From Heliocidaris tuberculata (Eukaryota > Echinodermata > Echinoidea > Camarodonta > Echinometridae): 64,000 nt of DNA. Below the pieces are notes generated by a model, which did no database searches, was not told the origin of the DNA, and worked only from the letters and a program-made list of their open reading frames with translations. Position numbers and translations under genes: made by a program. Where the stretch lies: contig CM046836.1 of assembly GCA_025618425.1 (NCBI GenBank), forward strand, positions 14,782,135-14,846,134, read 5' to 3'. Below, in pieces: positions 38,517 through 50,500 of the stretch (position 1 is the first letter of the stretch; each line of letters opens with the position of its first letter).

Positions 38517-41500
38517 AGCTGATGATTCGGTTTTCAATGTCCATAAAACAGAAATATTAACTTGTATGAAAAATCCTTGAAAAATTTTCCTTTTAGTTAT
38601 TTGCTGTGGATGAACTCAAAAGGGTTCCATCTTATAGTAACAAATTTTCCACATAAGACAAAAGTGTTATTTACAAAAGATGAAAGGCGAACAAACAGTT
38701 TAGAAAATCATATGATGATCCTTGAATCCAATGTGGAGTTAAAGAATTCTTGATTTACTCACAGTTGTTCCAAGATTCATAACATCAAAGGCACCATTGT
38801 GTGGTCGGTAACTGTAGAGGGAGTTCAAGTCATCTGTGGCATTAGACTCAATGTTCAGAGTGTCAAACTCCATCACGAGGTCAGCTATGTTTTGCCCTAC
38901 AAAATAAAAAAATTCAATCTGCGTAATAATAAGCTATATTTTTCTTTACCCCTATTTTATGCAGCATTTTAAAGTCTATAAATTTCAGCAAAGATATTCA
39001 AACAACAACCAAATGAAACTTTCAAATTTTGTTAAGCTGAATATGGAATAAAAATTACCAAAGAAGCATAATGAATATGTTTAATTAGATGAATATACAA
39101 CTATCAAATCGCTATTGCTCTTGTGATTTTTATAATAAATACCATTATTTTCATTGTTGTTGTCATCATAATCATCATTATCATTATTAGTTTGCTGAGA
39201 AAGGAGGCATAATGGCTTAGTGGTATAGAAGTGGTCCCCATAAACAGGTCCTGGGTTCAAAACCAAGTTGATGCATCACAAGCATGTAATTTACTTGCTT
39301 TCTTAGTAGTCAGGGAAAATAAATCATAAATCAATCAGTCATTCCTACCACTTGGAAGTGAATCGTGGTAAAGTAGATCTGTTGTCTTGTCGTCCATGCC
39401 TGCTCCTCCTGGGGCTGAGAAATACATGGACGGGGTGAAGACGAGGGGGGCAGGGGCGTCGCTTGGTCCGTCTCCACCGAAGGAGATGACAAGAGACAAG
39501 ACACCACCGACAATCATCAGTGCTATAGGGAGGATCAATCTACAGATGTATGTCTGTGGGAGGAACAAGAGGCAGGCATGAGGTCACAGACATTTGAAAA
39601 TAATTCAATGCAGGTTCAAGTAATTAACTGTTTATTAAATCAGTCTCATATCACATCATATCTTGATTGTACAACATATGTTGTGTTATGTTCCCACTGA
39701 TTGTAATAACCGTTGTAGGTTTAGGTGATGCATCTGCCTTTAAATGAACGGTTTCAAAATACCATTTTCTGCACAGTAGAAGATTTAAATTTCTTAAGAA
39801 TGTTGCTATGTTTCAAGACATAAAATTACTCAGAAAATTTGGCATATTTGGTGATGCAACTAAAAAAAAAACACACCTTCTTTTGAATTCTATACATTCA
39901 AGCCAACTGAGTTACTGAAAGAGTGTATTATGTTCCTTGTCATGTATACAATTGTTGCACAAAATTTAAGATTCATATACATGTGAAATTAACTTTTTTA
40001 GGCAAGTCTGCGCAAGTTTTTCTCTTGATGGAATTGCCTGCAGGGCATAACTGAAGCTGAAGAAGAAATTGGAGAGAAGAGACAGGGGAGGAGGTGAGGG
40101 AACAATGAAGAGGGAAAGGAGAGGAGGGGAGGGCAAGGAGAGGAGGGGAGGGAAAGGAGAGGAGGGGAGGGAAAGGAGAGGAGGGGAGGGAAAGGAGAAG
40201 AGGGGAGGGAAAGGAGAGGAGGGGAGGGAAAGGAGAAGAGGGGAGGGAAAGGAGAAGAGGGGAGGGAAAGGAGAAGAGGGGAGGGAAGGGAGAAGAGGGG
40301 AGGGAAAGGAGAAGAGGGGAGGGAAAGGAGAAGAGGGGAGGGAAGGGAAAGGAGGGGAGGGAAAGGAGAAGAGGGGAGGGAAAGGAGAAGAGGGGAGGGA
40401 AAGGAGAAGAGGGGAGGGAAAGGAGAAGAGGGGAGGGAAAGGAGAAGAGGGGAGGGAAAGGAGAAGAGGGGAGGGAAGGGAAAGGAGGGGAGGGAAAGGA
40501 GAAGAGGGGAGGGAAAGGAGAGGAGGGGAGGGAAAGGAGAAGAGGGGAGGGAAAGGAGAGGAGGGGAGGGAAAGGAGAGGAGGGGAGGGAAAGGAGAAGA
40601 GGGGAGGGAAAGGAGAAGAGGGGAGGGAAAGGAGAAGAGGGGAGGGAAGGGAAAGGAGGGGAGGGAAAGGAGAGGAGGGGAGGGAAAGGAGAGGAGGGGA
40701 GGGAAAGGAGAAGAGGGGAGGGAAAGGAGAAGAGGGGAGGGAAAGGAGAGGAGGGGAGGGAAAGGAGAGGAGGGGAGGGAAAGGAGAAGAGGGGAGGGAA
40801 AGGAGAAGAGGGGAGGGAAAGGAGAAGAGGGGAGGGAAAGGAGAAGAGGGGAGGGAAGGGAAAGGAGGGGAGGGAAAGGAGAGGAGGGGAGGGAAAGGAG
40901 AGGAGGGGAGGGAAAGGAGAGGAGGGGAGGGAAAGGAGAGGAGGGGAGGGAAAGGAGAAGAGGGGAGGGAAAGGAGAGGAGGGGAGGGAAAGGAGAGGAG
41001 GGGAGGGAAAGGAGAAGAGGGGAGGGAAAGGAGAGGAGGGGAGGGAAAGGAGAGGAGGGGAGGGAAAGGAGAAGAGGGGAGGGAAAGGAGAAGAGGGGAG
41101 GGAAGGGAAAGGAGGGGAGGGAAAGGAGAAGAGGGGAGGGAAAGGAGAGGAGGGGAGGGAAAGGAGAGGAGGGGAGGGAAAGGAGAAGAGGGGAGGGAAA
41201 GGAGAGGAGGGGAGGGAAAGGAGAGGAGGGGAGGGAAAGGAGAGGAGGGGAGGGAGTTCTTTCCCTTCTCTTCTTTTCTTTCCCTTCTCCTTTTCTTTCC
41301 CTTCTCTTCTTTTCTTTCCCTTCTCTTCTTTTCTTTCCCTTCTCTTCTTTTCTTTCCCTTCTCCTCTTTTCTTTCCCTTCTCCTCTTTTCTTTCCCTTCT
41401 CCTCTTTTCTTTCCCTTCTCCTCTTTTCTTTCCTGAGGGCCCTTCTTTTTTTCCCTTCTCCTCTTTTCTTTCCCTTCTTCTTTTCTTTCCCTTCTCCGGG

Positions 41501-44500
41501 CTTTCCCTTCTCTTCTTTTCTTTCCCTTCTCCTCTTTTCTTTCCCTTCTCTTCTTCTTTCCCTTCTCCTCTTTTCTTTCCCTTCTCTCCTTGGGGGTTTC
41601 TTTATTTACTTTTCATCCATCAACCAGCCACCCTGACTGCCTCCATCACCAGGCTCTTGAGTTGTTCACTGTGTTTCACCACGATGGGTTGAGTGGCCAT
41701 GATGGTAGAGTCCAGCGGGGACTGTTCCATGTTGACCGTTACAGAGGCACCCGTTCCATTACCCGAGTCCTCCATGGTCATACCCGATAGAGCTTCTGCT
41801 GGTACTGTACAACATCAGGGAGGAAATGCAGCTTACAGGAGGCAATTTTTGAGGAAGGTTTTTTTTTTGCAGCAAAATATTGTAATATCATTTGAGAATC
41901 TCTCTTCAAAATTTCAAGTAAAAATATGGACCAGAAATATCTCAAAATGATGATCAAAGAGGATGATATCTTGTCTCTTATTGACCTCCCGCATTCTCTT
42001 CATCATACGTTTTCAGTACACTACTCATGGAAAAGATTCACATTTGCCTAATGAACAATTCTGACAAGTTTGACGTTAACTGTATGATCTGTTTTTACAT
42101 GGGAGATACATAGTTACATTATTTAAATTGGGGATTCCTGGGGGGCGTTTCATGAAAGGACTTGTCAGATATTTTATCCGACAAATTTGCTCTCAGCCAA
42201 TCAGATGCAAGGATTTCAGTAGCTTATAACAGTTGTCAGATAAAATATCCGACAACTTCCTTTCATGAAACGCTCCCCTGATGTCCAATTTCATGATTGT
42301 CTGCCACTCTATCTAATGCACATCAACTGAATAGTCCAAAATGCTTAGAAGGTCATAGTAACAGAAATATCATATAACTACCCTGAGATGTGTCCTATTC
42401 TTTTAATAAACAGAAGGATGAGTACTGGTCATGCAATTGCCTTGTAGAAGGAAAACTATTGTGAAATTATTGGAAAAGGTTTGCTATGTTTTAGTGACAT
42501 ACTGTAAGATTGTTATTGGTGGATGTCGCCTTGCCCGACTGATAGTCCACAGTGGCTCTATAATGGATAGCACATTCTTAGAATTAGGACGTCTAAGGTT
42601 CAAAAACTAAGTGGTTTGCTAGTGCCCTCTGGTAAGGCACTAATCTTCAATCAAGTCCATCAAGTCCCTATGATAGTACTTTTAGCTGTAGGTACTTTCA
42701 TTGTTGCCTTTCTGTGCTTTAAGCATATATAAGCATCTAAAACAATAAATTTACAATTCCCTTAAACCTCCAATGTAATCTGTGAGCAAAGGAAGGAGAG
42801 CACCAAGCCAAGAGTTAGTGCATATCATTTCAAAGCATTTTAAGGAATTTTAGGTCATTTTTATATGTTATTTTAAAGCATTTTAAAGTAAATGTTGGCA
42901 TGCAGAGCAATGATTATGCAGCAATGATTTTAGGTACAAAAAAAATTACTGTAATTCTTATTGTTCTCATTTTACAGTTAAAGCGTTTACATTAAAAACA
43001 TCCAGGGGTGGCTCCAGGATATTGTAAAAGGGTGGGGATCCTATACCCAAAAAAATTCTGACAGGCAAAAAAAAAAAAAAAAAAAAAAAGAGGAAGGTCA
43101 TCAGCTTTTTTTTTTGGGGGGGGGAGGTGTTTACTTAACAACCCCTCAAAAAAAAAACGCAAAAAAAAAATATCGGTCAATAAGGGGATCCAATACACAA
43201 AATCCTATAACAAGAAAAAAAAGGGTATGGACCCCCCTGAAACCCCCCCCCCCCCCCAACCCCTTCCTTCCTTCTACAATTCATGCACATAATCCAGGAA
43301 ATGGCAGGTATATACATGAATCTAAAAAAAAAAGACAACAAATTAATGTTAGTGATAATTTACCATCACGTTTTGGTCCAGAGCCAGAGGTTCCATTAGA
43401 AGGTGATGATAGATTGATTTGCTCAGCTTCAATGGCTATTTTGTGAGAAATTATATGAAAATTTGCAGCATGAGAAAAAAAAAATAATGCGGTGAAAATG
43501 ATGTATTTTGAAAACAAGAAAACTATAACATAAGATTATTATAAAAATGGCTTATTGGCAAGAACATTCAATACATTAATATATAAAGTTGAGTTCTGGT
43601 TATGGCGACTGGGAAAGATTGATCATGTCTTCATAAGAATTGGTGTATACTGTGAGGTTTTGGAACCTTCTAAAGGATAAGAAATTGACCTAATCTCACT
43701 GAAAAGCACAAGCACTGCACTGCACACAGAAATAGGTATATGGAACTGCACACACATGTGGCATGAATGTCCGACCCAAACACTTCAGCTACATGTATTT
43801 CTCGTCATATTTCGAATATGAGGGCGTTTGAAGAGCAATCCTTTTCTACTATATGGTGTTCTTCCAAAGTGACATAAAAGGAATGAGAAAGCTCACAATT
43901 TATTTTTTGCCTTTCCCAGAACCCAACCTTCTCTTTACAAAAAAAAAAAATATTTTGGAGTGTTTGATTGTCAGGCCTACATCATCTTACCTTCTATTTC
44001 ATGTATATATTTTAAGGATTCAGTGGGGGTGGTTCTTCTCTCTCTCTCTCTCTCTCTTTGTATGAGTACATAAAACAAGGCTACAAACAAAGTTATTAAC
44101 AAAATATTAAAAGTTAAGAAAATAATGACAGCAAATGCAAAATAAAATAATAAATATTAAAAAAAACAACATATATGTAATTCAATCACAAAATGCAGTA
44201 CCTACATTACATCAGACACACAAACCCAATCTTTAAAAAAAAATGAAAATAGCCATTATAACCACTACAACAGAGGGCACCTTCAATATTTCTATTACAT
44301 ATACTACATTACGCTACTCTACACAGTACGATACATCCTACATGTAGTCTGGCTTCAAGGAGTGGGAATTTTTAAACTCTCAATAACAGTGATTTTCTAT
44401 TAAGGGTCTTTGGCATAAAGACTTTCTCAGATGGCTACACCCCACTTCAAAGTGAGAAGGGATGGCTAAATATTCTTTATAACTGGGTTAAAATTTTTGT

Positions 44501-47500
44501 TACTGACAGGCAGAAATATGTTGCATGTCAACCATGCCTGTGACCTGATGCATAATAATTTCAGTCATTGGGAGATTGGGAATATTTATTCATAGGAAGA
44601 TCATCGGGCAGAAACTTGAAGTATGACTGTGGGAGTAATTTCACTTCAATATCCTTTATGCTACATGTATCTGGAAAACACATTGCAAATTAACTGTAGC
44701 TCATCTGTGGTGTAATACACAGGCTATGGTATCTTCTCTTTTTGAGAATAAGCCTGGTCTGGACTTGTGATAATACAAATTTTAGGGTACATTTGGGTTA
44801 GTGGCTTAGAATGGGAAAAAGAGCTCTTTCAAAGATACCTTTTGACATTTTTCACGCTAAAATAAAAGAGGTTACATGGTGCATACATGCCAGGCTAGGA
44901 AACAACTAACACAAAAACACAACAAAAAATGTAAAGTAAAATGATGATCTCACAGTGTGTAAAAGTCATAATTGTGCAGTGTGTTTGAAAAGCATTTACC
45001 TATTTGGTTTTTCTTTGTTTTTGATGACTGTGTGGCAACTGCATATGAATAAAAATAGCCAGTCATGTACAAATTTCATTCCTTTAAGACATTTTTCATG
45101 ATGTGGTTATTTTCCTTGGACATTAACCATGTCAATAACACTTGGATTCATTTTGTTTCTTGGCCAAAAAGAGTTGAATATGCAAACTATATTGGTGATT
45201 TTGCATTGAAATTGCATGTGAAAGGAAACTTTATCTACATTGTTGAGAATCCAAAAGTTGGAATCTCAACATATTACTGGATTAGTCATCAGCAAAATTA
45301 TAGGGAAAAATATGAAAGCTCGCAGAATATGACAAACAAAGACAAAAGCACAAGCATGACTATGCATATAATGGGACTTAGAATAAAAACTACTGGCTTT
45401 ATATCTCAAACTATTTAAATAAATATATAAGGCAAGAGTCAGCATTCCTTGAAAGGTACTTAGCGAAACATAGTGGCACATATTAAAGACGTGGGAAAGA
45501 CGCTAGGAGCAAAATTGCTAGTTTTGTCTGTGCATCTAAAATTATAATCAGACTCATCTGAATAAAAAAATTTATATTAATTTGCTTAAAAGTGTTAACA
45601 GGGTTAAATACTAATTCTACATCCTACTAATTTCGTTCCGCCTCTGTGGAATAAGATTATTATTTAGAATAATTTTGTCATTTGCGTTTTTATGCAGCAT
45701 CACATTTCGCTACGCTACCTAAATCATAATTTCTACATGCAGTTCTAACGAATCCACTTTGGAGGGCTCCCTATACCCAAGAATTGTTCACAAAACTTTT
45801 TCTTCTTCTTCTTTCAAGAATATTATACTACTATATATAATAAAGAATTGCTATGTGTATTTGTTTTGTCCTGCAGTAGAAACAGGCACATACATTATGA
45901 AGGTTCTTGCCGTAGAAGATATTCAAAGTCAAAATTTAACAAAAAATTATTAAAATACGCCCCAAGAACTGGACTTTTGAATGTTCAGGAATCATAATTG
46001 TTTCCAATACGAGTTCCAAAGACAGGGCTAATACTGGGTATTCCATTTTAGAGGTGCATATGGTCTACACACTTCACATGCCGGCAGTCATCTCTTAAAT
46101 ATCATTGAGCTGTCATTGTCTAGTAGATTCATCATCAGATTCTGCATCATATTGTACGAGTTCAACTCCCAATAGTGCTCTATGGCAAGACAGCAATCTA
46201 CACTTGCCAAACCATACCCAAGATGGAAGGGTAGTGCTGTAGCTCCGAACCAGAACCGGTCTCAAACTCGCCAGACTGAAGGTTTTGAGCCGAGTGAGAC
46301 AAGAACCAGACTAAAATCTAAATTGGGTCAACTCGGCAACAAAGATCCGGTAGAAAAAAGTTGATAAAAAGCTCACTTTTTGTCACCTTTTATTACTCAG
46401 AAATTGTATTTTGCTAATATATTTGTGTGTATATGTACATGTCTGCTTAGAGTGTATTGTAATATGTGAAAGCCCTTCAAATAAAAGAACAGACATGTAT
46501 TGGTGTCAAATTTTGATGAAAGAGTCAACTGTGCTCCTTAACGAGAACCCGGTGAGAATTTTTTTTTTAAAGGCCAAGTCCACACTAATATCAAGTTGAT
46601 TTGAATAAATAGAGTAAAATTAAACAAGCATAACAGTGAAAAATTTATTGAAATCGGATGTACAATAAGAAAGTTACGGCATTTTGAAGTTTTACATTAT
46701 TTCATGAAACAGTGATATGCATAACATGGGCGGTATGCAAATGAGTGAACCGATGATGTCACACACTCACTTTTCCTTATGTATTATATTATATGAAATT
46801 TCAAATATTTCAATTTTTATGGACGCGATAATAAAGCATCTCTCCCTTGTATCAAAATAAGTTACAATAATGATGATTTTACATCATTTTTTAGGAGTCA
46901 AAACATGTTTTACATTATTGAAGCAAAAAATGGAAATATATGATATTTCATATAATAAAATACATAAGGAAAAGTGAGTGTGTGACATCATCGGTTCACT
47001 CATTTGCATACCGCCCATGTTATGCATATCACTGATTCAAGAAATAATGCAAAACTTCAAAATGCCGTAACTTTCTTATTTTACATCCGATTTCAATAAA
47101 ATTTTCACTGTTATGCTTGTTTAATTTTACTCTACTTATTCAAATCAACTTGATAGCAGTGTGGACTTGGCCTTTAAGTTAACGAGCCAGACCAGACAAG
47201 GAATTTGGGTTACGAGCTACAGCACTATGGAAGTGGGAATTCGCAATACAAGCATGCAAATATATGAACAATTTAGGAATATTCCCTTGGGGTGGAGGGA
47301 AGGTGGTACATGCATTATAGTAAGGCGTAAGTTAGCGTGTCTGGGGTAATGTTAACAATACAAAGTGCTTAAAAATTTAGTACTTAGTATCATAAAAAGC
47401 AAATGTAAGATTTTTGTTATCATGATTACTTCTGTTACCTCGCTTTTTGGCTGCTTGTCATGTATGATATGAAATAAAAACAAAAGATGAAAGATCCCAA

Positions 47501-50500
47501 AGATGAAATGCATTAATTCAACAATGAATGAGAAAGCATGATGGCCACTTGACAAAATATTGCCAATGATTACCAGCACAGGAACATATTTATATTACAG
47601 TAACAAATTTCTTGTTGAATTTGCATGCAATTGCTATGGATATGCACCCTAAATAAGCCAGTTTGTAATTTCAACACATGAAGATAAAGGCCATTTGTAC
47701 AAATGACCTCTATACGCTTTCAAAGAGTGCGCACCATGACGCACACATTACTTAAACCAGCAGCATAGCCACCAAAACAGCTGCACGTGCGCATACAAAT
47801 TGGGGGGATCTGTACCATCTACTTATTACAAACTGGCTTTATTGGAGAGGCAATCTGGCCCAGAATAGATAGCAAAGTTGCAGTGGTTTGTCATAAAGAT
47901 CATTATCTGCTTTTCAGGATATTGTCTGCAGAGCCAGAAACCAGAGGGACATTATTAACTCAACTGTACGCCAAGAGATATGAATTAACCCCCGTTCTAG
48001 CTTTCAGCTGACAATATAAAATGTATGATTATAAAATATGTAACTAAAATACATGACAATATGAAAATAATTATAAAAATTCATCCAACCGAAGTCGGTC
48101 ATGCATATCAAATGCAACAGAAAAAAAAAGATAAATCATTTGTAACATCAACAGCAAAGGGATATATAATATACATATATATATATATAAAATGTGAGAA
48201 ATCAATTGAATTGAATGAGAGAAATAATTTGCGTAGCTAAATTCATTGTTCCTCCTTACTGACTTCCTTTTTGTGGAAATAACTGCAGGGTTTGCAAAAA
48301 CTGTCTCCGCCGGGAGTCGAACCCGGGTCTTTGGCACTGTACGCCAAACGCCTTAACCACTAGACCACGGAGGCGGGTTGAGTGGTATTCGGCTACACCA
48401 GGTACAAACACCGACAGGCAGCCCTTGCAACCCTTCGCAGTTAATTAATTCCTTTTCTTTGAGGGACAGGGGAGTACTGAACAATGAAAAGCCGCATGCC
48501 TAGCTAGATCCATGGCGGATTCATGTATTAGAATTAATTAATTATTTACAATGTGTGAGAAATTTGTTCTAATACTATAGCATCGGCAACTCTCGTAGGT
48601 AAATTTACATAATGTGAGAAATCAATATATATATATATATATATATATTGAACCCAACCCTCTCAAAATCATGTCTTCAAGCATGACAAAATGAAACATT
48701 CCGTATGCATGCCATGTCATTCTTCAGTTCCCATTCTACTCAAATTTTTCTAAAACAACAGTCCATGGCACTATAAATGAGGGTGAAATAAAACAAAACA
48801 TTATATTCATACATCATCTGTTACAAGTCAGAAGGACATCAACTCTATACAAAATTATAGGAGTTTGAAATGCCCTTCTTACCCCCAAACAGATGATATT
48901 TCAATTGTTCGCAATGCCAATCCAATAAAACACATTCCTGTAGATCTGAGGCATACATAGAGAACAATACATGTTGGCCTAATGCAGTTTCCATGCATGT
49001 CACAAATAGGCATGTCCAAAACTGGACTTACACATCTTTAAAATTGGTTTTTCTTTGGCCCTCCAGGTCTGTTTTAGGTGAAATTAAGAAAAAAAAAATG
49101 GGATGCTACTTGTCATTTCACCAAGATCCACTGAATGTAAAGAGTATTTGATAACAGTGAGCATCACCCTTCTAAAATGCAATCTAGCACCATCCTATAA
49201 AAAACCCAATTTCTGGCCAATAAAATGATAGAGCTTGATTTAAAAATGAATGCATCTGACTGGCATCTGACTGGCAAAATGAGAATTGATCATGTATGCT
49301 GCAGGATTTATTTTGTTAAAGATATACGGGGTTAGGGTTGCAATCGATTGCTAGTCCTCCCATCAATCGCAAGTTTCCAATCTCGTATCTCTTAAGTACA
49401 GAGTTGCGACTGATATCAATTGCAAATTATTTGCAATCAATCGCAACTCTTTATAAGACAGGGCCCTGGACCAAACATTACACCTATCCCTAACCCTAAA
49501 TCCAATCACAATCCTAACCCTACACTTACATCTTGGACAAAATACAGCCTGGATCACCAAATCACTGTCAAATAACCGATCACCATTTTTATTCCTTGTC
49601 TATGTCCATCCTAACTTCTCTGCCCCTTTTCTCCCTCTATCTATTCCCTTCTCCCTATCTTGCTTTCTTACCTTGCCCCCCCCAACCTACCTGCCCTTGG
49701 CTGCCCCTCCCCTTCTCTGAAATAAACTGAACGTACCTGCATCTGCTTCATCTATCTCAGCTTCCTCTCCGATCTTCAGGAAGACTTCCTCCAAGGTCGT
49801 CATGGAAACGCCATAGCTCTGAATCCCAATTGATGATCCGGCTGTGTTCTCCTCCAGACTCTTGAACATACCTTTGGGCAGGAGATGGATGTTAACTTTA
49901 CTCTTTAATGTTTTGGGGTAAGGACCACAAAATAATTCAAAGCATTTGAAACATCATGAAAACCTCCCTACAAAAAAAACAAATCAACAAATCTACAAAC
50001 ACACAGTGAAATATTCCTTTCATTACGTGACCTTAACCATTAGACTACTTAATTCTCTTCATACAATAGGCTTAATGCAGTGACAACCCAGTCCTGTATG
50101 CAATTGGTTAAAAGGTGATTTGGCACTTTTTCCAAAGTGCACTACACAAGAGCCAAAATTCACTTTTAACACACTATTATCAAAATGAACAGCTTTTTCT
50201 TCCTTAAACACTCTTAAATGTTTGCTTTTTTGTGTGTGTGACTACGGTAGTTTGAGATAGATATGCACAATTTAAGATAGATCTGTAAAAAACTTATACA
50301 CTTTAATTTTTCATTACCAAAAAAAAAACTTAACAGAGCCTTTCAGAGCAATCATGAGCCTTGGTGTAAGGTGTATATTGGCTATCTCAAGTTTCAAACG
50401 TCGTTCAAGAAATCTTCTGTACATGTTTTCAGTCCTTTAGGTATACAACACACTACTACATTTAAGTCACTTCTACACCATTTAGCAAAGCTTTAGATTT

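Noticed and set aside
40069..41436. 455-codon Lys/Glu/Gly/Arg-rich open frame
   Set aside because: It is the 19-bp purine minisatellite read through, with a 19-residue period, and it crosses the strand switch without any domain.
45065..45418. 117-codon open frame with ordinary-looking composition
   Set aside because: In the second copy of the segment (near 56066-56420) the frame is broken by small indels, so it is not kept as protein. No motif is recognised.
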